Shown here: one piece after another, positions 46,561 through 58,252 of the stretch
Layout: each line of letters opens with the position of its first letter
Numbering within the stretch: position 1 is the first letter of the stretch
DNA from: Aspidiotus rigidus
Lineage: Eukaryota > Arthropoda > Insecta > Hemiptera > Diaspididae
DNA: 64,000 nt
Assembly (NCBI GenBank): GCA_035079385.1
Contig: JAVHKY010000010.1
Coordinates: 5,270,001-5,334,000, forward strand
Reading direction: 5' to 3'
Position numbers and translations under genes: made by a program
Notes under the pieces: model-generated
Database searches by the model: none
What the model saw: only the letters and a program-made list of their open reading frames with translations
What the model was told of the DNA's origin: nothing

Positions 46561-47180
46561 AAACAGATATTTTCAGATCTTCTTCAGCGGGATTGACTTC
46601 GCCAAGGAGTGGGGTTTAGGTGACTCCTGAAAGTCCTACCAGCAACCACCTTTCACCTCCTTATTAAACGGTTCAGATGTAGGTACTGTCGAACCGGAAA
46701 ATACGAGTATAATAATGACCAATATTATTACTCACCTATTCTGACGATAACATTCAAGGGTTATCAGAATCAGCAAAAATCAACGGTCGTCTCTGATTGG
46801 TTAAGATGGGGGCTCAAGCCATATACTTACTAGTAAACTTAGCTCGTCAGACTGGTTCTCGCAATATCCGGTAAATGTAGGTACAGGTATTAATGAAAGA
46901 GCCAATGTGATAATTATAAGTGTTACGTATATACCTATATCGTCGCATTAAAAATTTTCTGTACTCTTTCTTATCTTTCCAATACATGTTGATTTTTCCA
47001 GAAAACAAACAGGGTATCGAGAACTGCTCAAAATAATCCGCCATTGATTGTACGATCATTACGTGATTCAATCTGGTCCAATTTGAATACCACCGCAGAG
47101 TTTTTCCAATGTAATCCAATGGAATTCCGTTCCAAAATTTTTCCAGCGTAGAATACCCCGTTAACCAAAATCCTTCATAA

Positions 47181-48414
47181 TCTAATATATAAAATAAAAC
47201 GTTTGTCTGTCTGTCTGTCTGTATGTTCGTCCATAACTTTCGAACGCCTTCAGCTATCGACCTGGAATTTTTTTTGAAAAATTTCGTTTTTTCTGGGTCA
47301 GGTTCTTAAATACATTTCGATGTTTTGACTCCCTGAAGGTGGAGTAGGGGGCGACAAAATTAGGAAAAACGGGCATTATCGAGTGCTGAAACTGCTTTGC
47401 GCTGTACGTTAGACCTACGCGCGTTGAGTGGCGCAGTTTCGAAAATTGAATTATTGTGATAACTCGAGTATAACTCATTTTTATGAAAAATTGAAGAGAA
47501 CAAAAATTGTAGCCCCTGTAATTTCCTTTCGAATGAGCCCGGTTCCAGATTTTTAGGAGGAAATTTTGTGACTACAGTATTCGCTGTACTTCCATACTAA
47601 GTAAGTTATTTTATTCACAGTTTTAAAAACACCTACATAAAGGATTTTACATCCGGTATCTCATACAAGAACCAATGTCTAGACACGGTGCGCACTGCGT
47701 ATGGGCTAGCGGAAATGACTCTTTTTTTTACCTGTTGTCCGTGTGTTTTCTTAGGGACTGGCAAAATGTCAATGGATTTGTCTGTATTCTGCTGCGATAC
47801 AGGCTTCACGCGTTAAGTCAGCTCTCAAGTGAATTAGTGTGTAAAAAATTTAATTTGGTGATTTTATTTTTGTGCGACTCGGAACTTTGATATTTTATAA
47901 GTACAGTCGCAGTTTTTGGTGTCTATTTTCTTATTTTTGAACAGAAAAAAAAATAATGTAATTCGGTAATTTTAATTTTTGCGCGACTCCGATCCATTCT
48001 TAATAATTTATTATCTCTTGGTTATGGGAAACTTTTAACCTCTTTTTCGCGCTTTGCATGCTAACCATTTATAAACATACCAGAATACAGTTTGTGTATG
48101 TTGAATTCTGCCAGTCCCAAATCTGGAAAATGAAAATGTGAGGGAAATGGTTCATCTTACATCTTACGCGCATTTTTCAATTTTTTCAACCTTCTCTTTT
48201 TCTTTACTCTATGTATGTTATCATTCTCGGTGAAAATGAAGTAGGCTTAACAGTATTAAATTTTTGAAAAACGTAGCAAAAAATTCATCCGAATTCCGCC
48301 AAGATACCTACAAAACATACATACCTACAAGATACAGATACCTATAAAACACAGATATCTACTCAACACACAGCTAGCGGTCAGGCGCGCCGGAGGCGCG
48401 CCGCAAACCGCTAG
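47181..48414 (+). mobile_element. Non-autonomous Helitron
   Basis: 5' end TCTAATATATAAAATAAAAC preceded by host A, followed by GTCTGTCTGTCTG as in many insect Helitrons. 3' end CTAG followed by host T. Just before it lies a strong hairpin: GGCGCGCC-GGA-GGCGCGCC, itself enclosed by CTAGCGGT and ACCGCTAG. No Rep/helicase coding sequence in 1234 bp. Confidence 0.85.
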
Positions 48415-49660
48415 TAATATATAATTGTATCATCAGCTGATATTTGCTCGTGAAGAATCAAAAAAGGGTGTTCTTTTTGGATGTTCGAGCTTCCATAAAA
48501 TAATTTATTTCTCTTTGGAATACATAATTGTACTTATGCTAGGTACCGGAACAGGTCTCGATTCGAATTCGAATTATATTGTAGAATTCCTGAAACAGCA
48601 TCAAAATTTAGATCTGCATACAAACATTGAGTTAAATGAGACATAGGTAATAATAAGCGCATGTATCATGACAAGCATTTAATAATTACTTACAAATGAC
48701 CATTGTTTTTTTGTCAAAAAGTTCCTCTATACAGCTCTATACTCCTGGGCCTTTCATGTAACGGGTAATCCCATTTGGCCTACAATAAGAGGTTAGTTTA
48801 TTAGCAGATGATTCGGACGATTTTCATTCGATCAATGAAATAAAATATTTAAGTAAAAAAAAAAAATCTGGTAGTGTTGATAGATTCCCAACTAGAAAGA
48901 GTAAAACAAGATTTGTACAACTCATAAAAAATAAACAAGAAATATTTAAATAATTCAGCTGAAAATAAATCGCACCATTTAGCTACTTGATTGAAAACTA
49001 TGAATTTAGTGCCATCAGCGCCGCCACGACAGTTCTCAAAAATCATAGAATGAAAAATACTTGTTTTGATCATCAAACTTTGTTTTCAGTCAAGTAAGTG
49101 GTTCATTTACAGCTAAATTATTTATGTACAGGTAGGTAGGTACCTATTAATTTCTCTTGTTTCATTCTTTTTAGTTGGGCTTCTATACAGCATCACCTGA
49201 CTTTTTTTTTTTAATGTTTTACTTAAATCATTTTCTGTTAGATACCTATCAATTTATGAAAATATATATAGATTTCGATGATTCGATGAAGAATGTTCGT
49301 ACACTCTCGTACATTTGAAACGTAGTCCGATAAACCAGATCGACCAAATATCTCAGTCAATTTTGAGTTAATATCGACCAAAAATAGACTGAGCGATTGC
49401 TCTGATACTTTTTCAGTTGATTTACTTCCGCTTGGTCCTTCCATATTTGGTCCAGATAGAGACCAACAAGGACGAAATTTTAAGTGAAGAGATTAGTCGA
49501 TGGTGTAGGTACGATAAAATGGTGTTTCCTCTCAGTCATTGGTCGTATTTCCTCAGCAATTGACTATATTTTGATCATTTTTGACCACAAAAACAGTCGA
49601 ATTTTGAGGTAACTTGACTGTACTTAGTCAATACTCGTATTCAGTCATAGTGTCAACAGA
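48415..49660. other. No gene recognised
   Basis: AT-rich. Frames at 48425-48646 plus and 49238-49444 minus have no supporting similarity or splice context. Confidence 0.35.
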
Positions 49661-49830
49661 CCACCATAATTAAACCACTTCTGACGAAAAAGATCGGTCG
49701 ATTTCTGGGAAATATAGACAATAAAATAGTCTGTCGTGGTCTATGTTCAAGCGACATTGACAGACCACTACAAATAGACCACCTTTGACAGAAAAGATTG
49801 GTCAGTTTCTGGGCAATAGAGACGCCATAA
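49660..49830. repeat. Short tandem duplication, about 104-bp period
   Basis: AGACCACCATAATTAAACCAC with GACGAAAAAGATCGGTCGAT, and AGACCACTACAAATAGACCAC with GACAGAAAAGATTGGTCAGT, are two adjacent related copies. A third partial copy lies near 50850-50905. Confidence 0.6.
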
Positions 49831-49935
49831 AGTTGAGGCTCTCTTAATGATGTTAACCTGTTCTACGGATCATCTCCCTCTATCATTATATTATGACAAG
49901 AATTCAAAATTTTTCAATTCTTATCTACACAAAAT

Positions 49936-49957
49936 GGATAAATAAATGAGTAAATAA

Positions 49958-50032
<75 letters not shown>

Positions 50033-50083
50033 ATGAATAAATAAATAAATAAATAGATAGATAGATAAAATAAATAAATAAGT
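49936..50083. repeat. (AAAT)n microsatellite
   Basis: About 30 near-perfect AAAT units with a few GATA variants at the right end. Confidence 0.95.
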
Positions 50084-50149
50084 AAAAAGGAAGCTTAGAC
50101 CTAAAAAAAGCTACTATAAAGAAGGCCTATCCCTACTATAAGCCTAGTA

Positions 50150-50460
50150 TAATATAGTTTGAGAGTCTAAATTTTTCTCGAATCTCCAGCTATATATGAT
50201 AGCTGGAGAGTTGAAATTGTTCCAAGTCCCTTTCATATCATATATAGCTCGAGAGTCGAAATTTTTCCAAGTCTTTCGCTAGACGGCAGACGGCAAATTT
50301 CTCAAAAAGCCCCCAATAAAACAGGTTCCCTGTTAAAATAAATAAATTAATTCAATTAATAAACAAAAAGAAGCAAAATTTTTCCAAGTCCATTTCAGAC
50401 GGACGGCAAATTTTTCAAACCCTCCCCTCCCCCAGAACAGATTCGCTGTTAAAACGGTCT
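50150..50460. repeat. Modular repeat, inverted orientation
   Basis: CTATAAGCCTAGTATAATAT, TCCAGCTATATATGATAGCT, GAGTCGAAATTTTTCCAAGT and AACAGGTTCCCTGTTAAAA are the complement-strand version of the 19-27 kb family. The order matches the left half of the palindrome at 55.4-56.2 kb. Confidence 0.75.
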
Positions 50461-50475
50461 CTAGTTAGATAATAT

Positions 50476-50842
50476 CAGTGTTGCCGGTAAAAGGTCTAGA
50501 TATTGTGCCACTCACAGAAAAAAATGTGCCACTTGCGTTCAACAGCTCCGGAACGATATAAACCGGCTCCGGAACAATATAGGTTGACTCCAGAGCGATA
50601 TGAACCGGCTCCGAAGCGCGCAAATGTTCTTTGAAATGTTTTTTTGAGAAAAAAATGTTTTTTTCAAAATAAAAACATGTTTTTGTTTAATAAAACATGT
50701 TTTTTAAAATAAAAACATGTTTTTTTCTCAAAAACCCGTAAATGTGCCACAATGTGCCACACAATTTTAATGTGCCACACAATGAGCCACTGAAATAGAA
50801 ATGTGCCAATGTGGCTCAAATGTGCCACCACCGGCAACCCTG
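50476..50842. mobile_element. hAT-type MITE with 8-bp target duplication
   Basis: Ends CAGTGTTGCCGGT and ACCGGCAACCCTG are inverted with one mismatch; GATAATAT flanks both sides (50468-50475 and 50843-50850). The interior contains repeated AATGTGCCAC and AAAACATGTTTTT hairpins. Non-coding. Confidence 0.92.
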
Positions 50843-51995
50843 GATAATATTGACATACCACTATAACATTAAGACCACTTTTGACGGAAAAAGCCAGTCT
50901 ATATCTTTAGGCTTTCCCCAAGTGAGAGAAGAGAAGAATGGAGATAGCAATCTTGTTAGCAGGGTTATATTGAGACGAGTACGATTTTGGTCTGCGAGTT
51001 CGCAAGCAACATGACAAACTCGCGGCCTCGTGGTGAGCTGCTCGGGGTTGCCTTCATTAACTTTGTTACTTGAGGCAAACCAAACCGGGAACCTGTTTTA
51101 TGGGAGTCACTAGTATGCATTGTCATTCCTAAACAGCTTGAACTTTGTTCCTCACCACCTCGATGGTTTTTTCTCATCAGGTCAAGTTCTAGGCGCATTT
51201 TGTTTCAGTGGTTTCCCTGGTAGGCCTCATCCACTTTGGTTGTGAACAACTCTGTGAAAAAGTTTGTTGTTGATAAATCTTGAGATGGCGTCCCCTCATC
51301 CAGTCATCTGTCTTCCTTTGGATCTTTTCCCATCTACGTACCAATTTGTGACTTCGTATGCAGACCTATCATCTGTTGTTGTCTCATTTTTTTCTTCTGT
51401 CTACTTGATTCATATCCCATACGATTAGGCGAAAATATCCGATGATCATTTCAAACAGCTGCTCAAAAATAGACTGGAAATTTTGGTCAGAATTGAGTGA
51501 CTGTACGGCTCGCCCGATAATACTAATTTTAGACCAAAGTAAAAATACTGACGGACGTTCAGGAGAAATCAACTGAAAATGGACTAAGGTATCTCCCAGA
51601 ATATCTGCCTAGGAATCGACAATAAATCTCACTCAAAATTGAGTAATGAATACAACATCAATTTTAGACTAAAAAACGATGAAAAATTCTAGTCTGTATT
51701 GACAGTATAACGACCAAAAATGGACCGAAATTTATACTCCGCATAATGATCGAAAATTACGAGTAAGAACCAACTAAAAATTATTATGATCGAAATTTAG
51801 TAGGAATCATCATCTGACCAACAATCAACTGAAATAAATAGTCAAAATTTGTTCGATTTATCTCAGAACGATCGCATATAGTGATGGTCGATTTGGTTTA
51901 TTGATGAAAAAAGAATGTAAATCGGGTGGGGCAAAATGATGTTACCAATTAAATGGGATTATGCGCTATAGCGGTATTAGTTTTATTGAAAAGAC

Positions 51996-52392
51996 CCGAA
52001 ACGTTACAGGTTTACTTCAAATCTATAGGAAATTTGTATGTCGTTTTTATCTTCAATTTGCCCCAAAAAACGAAGTTTCTCCGGTTTTTCTGAGCCGAGT
52101 TATGAATCAAAATGTGCCAAAAATTGACCAATTTACCAACAATATTTCGAAAATGAGAGTTCGAAAATTTCCCACTTTCAAGCTTTTTTTTCGTAATCAG
52201 CATTAAATTTCATTCCCTAAATCAAGTTAAATATGGAAGTTTCGGCAGAATTTCGGCAAATTGGTCAATTTTTGGCACATTCTGGTCCACAACTCAGCTC
52301 AGAAAAGATGTAGAAACTTCGTTTTGGCGCGAATTGAAGATACAATTAAGATACAAATTTCCTAGATTCGTAGCATACATCTAACGTTTCGC
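51996..52392. repeat. Long imperfect palindrome
   Basis: The left arm (51996-52145, starting CGAAACGTTACAGG, with CAAAATGTGCCAAAAATTGA) and right arm (52250-52392, complement) are similar over about 140 bp around a 100-bp centre. No coding content and no target duplication found. Confidence 0.7.
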
Positions 52393-52568
52393 GTTTTTGC
52401 ACTAGAAGAGATTTAGCGCGGAATCCTCTTCGACTGGTAGCCCCAAGCCTCTCTATACCCACATTCATGACAATACTCGTACAGCATCAAATTTTATACA
52501 GAGTATTAGATAGCAACACGAAGTTTACGATGTAGGCTTGTAAGCGGAATTACATTAATTTCTTTCTT

Positions 52569-52934
52569 CTATGTTACGCTTACTCTCTCTCTCCTGCGTT
52601 GAATCTTGCACCCTACGGTGACCCTTCTCAAATACCACTTAAATCTGGCCTTTTCTCTTTCCAAATTTCTATTGGTACGTCGTAAGCGCGATATAACCTT
52701 TGCGGCGTTTCGAGGAGCTGTTCTGAGTGCAGTTTGGACTTCATCTTCGTCTATCTGTAACTGCGCGGGGTATACTATGTACACAACAACATACCACAGT
52801 TAATGAAAGACTTACTGTTATACTGCGTTTACTTGAATATTATGTAGATTAATTTACTTACCAATATCGAATACCAATGAAACAGCGAGTAGTAGACCTA
52901 TTGCAATTCGTACGTATATTGTCGTCGTTTTCAT
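52569..52934 (-). CDS. Candidate secreted small basic protein, two exons
   Basis: Exon 1 (52934-52862) encodes MKTTTIYVRIAIGLLLAV then SLVFDI, a good signal peptide (basic start, hydrophobic core), and ends at a perfect donor (ATTG then GTAAGT). Exon 2 (52774-52569), after acceptor TGTGTACATAG, continues in frame as VYPAQLQIDEDEVQTALRTA and a highly basic helix-like stretch (RLRRTNRNLEREKARFKWYL), ending at a stop. The 87-bp intron is typical for this genome. The total is 92 residues. An AGA-GTAAGC donor near the end could lead to a further exon, so the C-terminus is uncertain. I recognise no family. The architecture (signal-peptide exon plus short charged mature part) resembles salivary or other secreted peptides, but that role is inference. 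Confidence 0.5.
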
Positions 52935-53299
52935 ATAGGTAATAGCGTTTGTATCTTCATACAAAAATGTACCTAATAATGTCAGATTGAGCTGAAAGAC
53001 TAGATGAAACCTGAGTCCCGCAGAGAACTTGACGGAAGAATACAATACAACACCTTAGTAAAGAGATTCGAATGTACGAATTTTGAGGTTTAATCACTAT
53101 TGTACGTACGTTTGAATAATTTCGATTAGGCACAAGTTTTTCTTGCTCGTTTCTTGATAAGAAATCAATTACATCATGATTATCATGATTGTTTTTTTTT
53201 CTTCTTTCTTGGAGGGGGCTAATAAGTACCGTCGCGACTTAGCAAAATGGGTTAAACTACAGGAATTTCGCCTATTAAGTACTGGAATGCAAGAACAGA

Positions 53300-53640
53300 A
53301 TCAGTAACGACTGTACGTCTCCTGCAAAGGCCGTAAAACCCTCCTATTCAAATCCGACTTGAACCACCAAATTGAGGAAGGTCTCCGCTCGAACTCAAAA
53401 CTTCATTTTGTTTTTTTCGACCTTCGAAAAGTGTTTCACCATATCTGGTGTCACTATACCTCCTCCCAATTATATAGAATTGGCCCTCGAGGCAATTAAC
53501 CCAACTCCTCCAATCCTTCCTCCATGACACGATAGGTTTCTAACATTAGAATTAAAGCTCATCTACGCATTCAACACGGTGTTCACTAGGGACAGGTATG
53601 AAGTATTCCCTCCTTCCTGATCGCTATAAATAGCCTAACA
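53300..53640 (+). pseudogene. Non-LTR reverse transcriptase fragment
   Basis: LLFKSDLNHQIEEGLRSNSK leads into HFVFFDLRKVFHHIW, the motif A region of I/R1-type RT. The frame breaks soon after; a few later residues near 53640 may belong to the same copy. Dead fragment. Confidence 0.65.
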
Positions 53641-53879
53641 AATAGAATCAGTTTTTCCCTTCCCAAGGAATACGACACAGTGGATCTTGCCGCAAAGCAG
53701 ACACTCCTTTAACCTTCCATAATTTATCTCTCTTCCTTCCCTTCGTATTACCTATACCTACAATCCTATTACTGCTCTTTCATCCTCTCCTCTGTTTTAC
53801 CCTTCTTCTTTTACCCAGCTCATAAAAACATCCGGCTTCACCTGTCTCTCTCTCCCTGTATCACAAACTTCCTCTCAAA

Positions 53880-55180
53880 TGATCATAAGACTTGTAAAGT
53901 CCCTCGTCTATGGATGCAAGGACATATCGACTCCAAGGGACTTGATGCGGGTGTCTTATATATACATTATATTGGCCAATTTTGGTAGGTTGGCCAGGTC
54001 GAGGCGAATGAGAGGTGAGGAGGATGTCTGTAGAGGGGTTGATGAGAAGGGGCTGAAATTTGAGTTATTGGTCGAGATAGATTCCAATGAGAGGAATGGA
54101 GAATTTCGGGGGAGGAGAGAGGTTTGGTAGGTAGGGAGTTGGGAAAACTGGGCTGTAGACGCGAGGAAATTGGCTGTAATCGATAATAATTAGCGGAATT
54201 CTAGAGGGGGAATGTTTACCTCGGCGCATAGCCTGAGCGCGGGGCTAGTCCGTAAGGTACCGAGAGCTAAACGTACTGCCGTAGTTTGAATTGTATCTTG
54301 GGATTTAAGGGAGGATTTTAACAGGGAACCTCTTCTCTGTTTTTTTTTTGAGAAATATGCCGTGCGCCGTACGCCGCGCCGTCCATAGGGGAGGGACTTG
54401 GAAAAATTTTGAATCTCGAGCTATATAAGATATTTCTGAGTCTCCCTGTTATCATATTACAATTTGACTCATAGAACAGGTTCCCTGCGATCCTCGTTGA
54501 ACTTCCTTAAGGAAGCCGTCGCTTATTAGCCTGTCTGTAGATAGGGGACCCTTAGTTCAGTTGAGAACGAATTAGTGAGTTGTATAGTTGAAGGAGGAAA
54601 TTGCGACTGCAACCAACGCGGAAGGATATTTGATGAGTTTAGACGTTAGGCTTCTAGAAGTTTAATGCTGGGAGTCCAAGAGTGTTTGGAATCGAAGGTA
54701 AAACCGAGAAATTTAGCGGAGGATTGATGGCTGATCAGGAAAATCTATAGGATGAGTTGGGGGGAGGGAGACGTGAAAGGCTTTTACGGAGTATAGTTAG
54801 AACGGTTGCCTTGCTAGAGAATTGAAATCCACCATCCGAGTCCCAAGAGGAGACCTGATCCAGGGTGAGTTGGAGAAGGTGAGCTGGTCTTTTGGCATCT
54901 GTGGAAGCGAGGGAGACCCTGAAGTTGTCTGCAAACAAAAAAATTGGTAAGGGGAAAGGGGACGCAGTGAATAAATAATTTATGGCAATTAGGAAGAGAG
55001 GAACACTCCATACCTCTTCCGGGGGTCGCCTTTAGGAATGTAGTGGAGTGGTTTCGAATTCGAACTGTTATGGATCTGTTATGGAGGAAGGACTGGAGAA
55101 GGGAGGGTAAGTTGCCACAAAGGCATATTTCAAGTAATTTAGAGGAAATGTGGTGTCGGGACTTTTCCTGAAGATCAAAG
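53880..55180 (-). pseudogene. Non-LTR relic interrupted by a modular-repeat insertion
   Basis: Its plus-strand text parallels the 35.8-38.1 kb relic (TTGTATAGTTGAAG, GAGGATTGATGGCTGATCAG, GAAATTTAGCGGAGGATTG), so it is another antisense ORF2 copy of the same family covering the RT region. No continuous frame remains. The alignment to that copy gives an empty site for the insertion at 54321-54532. Confidence 0.7.
54321..54532. mobile_element. 212-bp modular-repeat insertion with TTA flanks
   Basis: Compared with the uninterrupted homologous site near 36965-36985, this copy has an extra block starting ACAGGGAACCT and ending AAGCCGTCGC, with TTA on both sides. Inside are GCCGTGCGCCGT, GGGACTTGGAAAAATTTTGA and TTCCCTGCGATCCTCGTTGA. 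It shows that the modular repeat moves as a unit with these ends. Confidence 0.7.
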
Positions 55181-55439
55181 AATATTGTGTGAAGGGGAGT
55201 TGTTTCTGCGACCTTTACAAATTTATATTTTTGGATTACTCCGCTGAATATTCTTATTTCAATATGATCAAACGTAACCTACAGAATTGTATCAACTCGA
55301 TTGGAAATGCGCTGAGGAATCACTATCAATATTGTAGGTGTCCATCCTCAGATATGAGACTTGGTATATAAGCAATAGGGAACCTGTTTTATGGGGGGCT
55401 TTTTGAGAAATTTGCCGTGCGCCGTCCAGCAAAAAACTT

Positions 55440-56185
55440 GAAAAAAACGACGGCTTCCTTAACGAAGTTAAACGAGAAACGCACGAAGGGAACCTGTTTT
55501 ATGAGTCAAATGAGATTTGGTATTGAAACAAGGAAGCCTAGACCTAGATAAAGCTGGTATAAAGAAGGCCTAGACCTACTATAAGCCTAGTATAATATAG
55601 TTTGAGAGTCTCAATTTTTCTCGAATCTCCAGCTATATATGGTAGCTTGAGACTCGAAATTTTTCCAAGTCCCCCTCTTATCATATATAGCTCGAGAGTC
55701 AAAACTTTTCTAAGTCCCCCTCCTATCATATTTGGCTCGAGAGTCGAAATTTTAACGGGGAACCTGTTTTATGGGGGGCTTTTTGAGAAATTTGCCGTGC
55801 GCCGTGCGCCGTCCAGCAAAAAACTTGGAAAAATGTCGACTCTCGAGCTATAAGTAGCCTACTGCTATATATGAAAGGAGGGGGACTCGGAAAAATTTCG
55901 ACTATCGAGCTATATAATTATGATAGGAGGGGAACTTGAAAAAATTTCGACTCTCGAGCTATATAATTATGATAGGAGGGGGACTTGGAAAAATTTCGAC
56001 TCTCGAGCTATATATGATAAGAAAAGGACTTGGAAAAATTTAGACTCTCAAACTATATTATACTAGACTTATACTAGGTCTATGCTTCCTTGATTTTTCA
56101 ATACCAAATCCCATAAGACTCATAAAACAGGTTCCCTGCGTTCCTCGTTTAACTTCGTTAAGGAAGCCGTCGTTTCTCACATTTT
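55440..56185. repeat. Large palindrome of the modular repeat
   Basis: The left arm (about 55445-55760) and right arm (about 55830-56185) are inverted copies. From outside inward: ACGACGGCTTCCTTAACGAA, AGGGAACCTGTTTTATGAGT, TAAGCCTAGTATAATATAG, then several units of GACTCTCGAGCTATATATGA / complement. The right half holds four head-to-tail units of about 55 bp. No frame is protein-like. Confidence 0.85.
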
Positions 56186-58130
56186 TTTTTTCTTTTCTCC
56201 CAATATCCCACAAAACACATTCAACTTGATTTAGAATATTGTACACATCAACGTAAATTCGTATACAACTCTCTACCTGCACATCATATCTATATCTAGA
56301 ATATGATTATTTTTTGTAATATTTTTAAATAATTTTGTTATACCTCTTCATCCATAAGATGCCTATTTAGCTGATTAATATACGAGTACGTGCTGCTATA
56401 ATGCTTGTAAAATAATTTTTAAAAAATATATTATAAAAAAACGAGTAATTAATTTTACCTAAAATGATTATATGAATGATCCATCAGAAACAACGACAGG
56501 AAACGAAATTTCGGACAGAAAACGAAACTAGAGATAAGAATGAACATGCATAGATATATGAGATAAGATTACTGTGAAGTTTCTCAGTTATATGGGTAGA
56601 GTACTATGAGAAAAGATAATTTTTTCTAGTTCGTGTAATTAATCAAGTTCGACCTTGGAAAAGAATTGAGGTCGATTTTTGAGCTATGGAGAAGTATATA
56701 TCGAGGTTTATTTGCAAATGCTGAAGAGATTGGGATCTCTCTTGGAAAACCCGTCACGATTTATTTAAGGAAAAGAAGAGGTTTGGCCGAATTTCACCAA
56801 TCACCAAATCTCATATAGGAAGGGTTTTCCCACAAGAATGGAGTCTGAGATATTGCAAAACTTGAGTTCATTTTCCAGGAAAATATGTTTCTCTACTGAA
56901 CTATCACACACACTGACGAAATCAAGCACGGATTAACCTATTTACAACAAAAATAAGGATTTCAAAAATCTCACGAGATAGGGGGACAAGGGGAAGCCAA
57001 ATCTCACTATATCTCCTTATGGTGGCTGGACCTATCGAAAAATCTCGAAAAATTGTCTGACATAATTTATGAACGCACCTCTTTTGCGACACGGTTTTCC
57101 GTGTTTTTTTTTTTTTTGTAACTTTGACTCATCAATTTTTACTTGACCTAACTAAGGGGACTACACTTTGAAAAACCGTCATGATTTCACCGGAACGACT
57201 CCATCACTATGATGTCATCAAAGACCTTGACCTCAGCATTTCTGACTTGGAAAGCCGAAAGATTAAACATCAGCTTTCGATTTCGCTGTTGACCTTGGAA
57301 AATATAACTCTTCGCTTTTGACTTCTGACTCTAATTTTCTCTTCGGCTCTCAAATTTTAACTTTTTGGAACAACATTTTTCAGCTTTCGGCTTTTAGCTA
57401 TTAGCTCTTTTTGATCATTCTCAAAATGAGCAAGAAAGAGTGAAAGGGGTTCGCAACAAGGCCAGGATGTCGACTCTAAAGGAACACAATAAAAATAAAA
57501 CTTTTCTCTTACGTTACTCTTATTATTTTGGTGTTGTGAATATTAGTATGTGAGGAAATTCCTTATACGAACTGTTTTTGTATTGCGAAATATGAGAAAT
57601 TATTTCTTAAAAAAACGACTCTATTTATGTAGGAAATATTAGGCATGTAGGAATAGAAAAAAGTTATCTGTTTCTAAATAAAAAAAATGTTATTATTTTT
57701 GTTCCGACTATTAGAATCGCGATGCAACGTTCAACATGATATCTTTATAATACGAGAGGATTGAAAGAAAAATTTAGTAGCCTATTGAACAATTTCGATC
57801 TTAATTTTATTCTTGAGCTAATTCTCGCTTTAATTTCTACAAACACTGTGGAACAACTTTCATTGAACTTTCATTTACAAAGAAATTTAACCGTTTGATT
57901 TATATTTATGTAATTTATTTTTTGGATCAAGATACAAAATTGAGTACGTTCATACATTTATTTAATTCTTCTTTAAAGTAAAAACATATTATCTTGTTTC
58001 TGTCTCCAGATTGACTTTTTTTTTTTTTTTTTTTCTGTGATTTGTATAATAATATAGAATTAATTCTTCCATCTATAAATTACGGCACATTCTGAGTACG
58101 AAAGAGAAAAAATAAATTATCATGAATTAG
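56186..58130. other. Intergenic, no gene recognised
   Basis: AT-rich without recognisable exons. Between 56750 and 57370 GA- and TC-rich stretches occur, but no element ends were found. Confidence 0.4.
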
Positions 58131-58252
58131 TTTCATTTACAAACGGTATAAAAACAAAAAATAGGTTGAGCCAGCTTTCGGCTAAATAGCCATTCTCAAA
58201 GCAGTTCGAAGCCTATATTTTCGTTTTTTTACGGTTTGTAAATGAAACTAAT
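58131..58252. repeat. Palindrome with PLE-type internal hairpin
   Basis: Arms of about 43 bp (GAATTAGTTTCATTTACAAA and complement). The centre reads, on the minus strand, AATGGCTATTTAGCCGAAAG, the same hairpin as in the PLE arms and at 14.8 and 35.1 kb. Confidence 0.75.
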
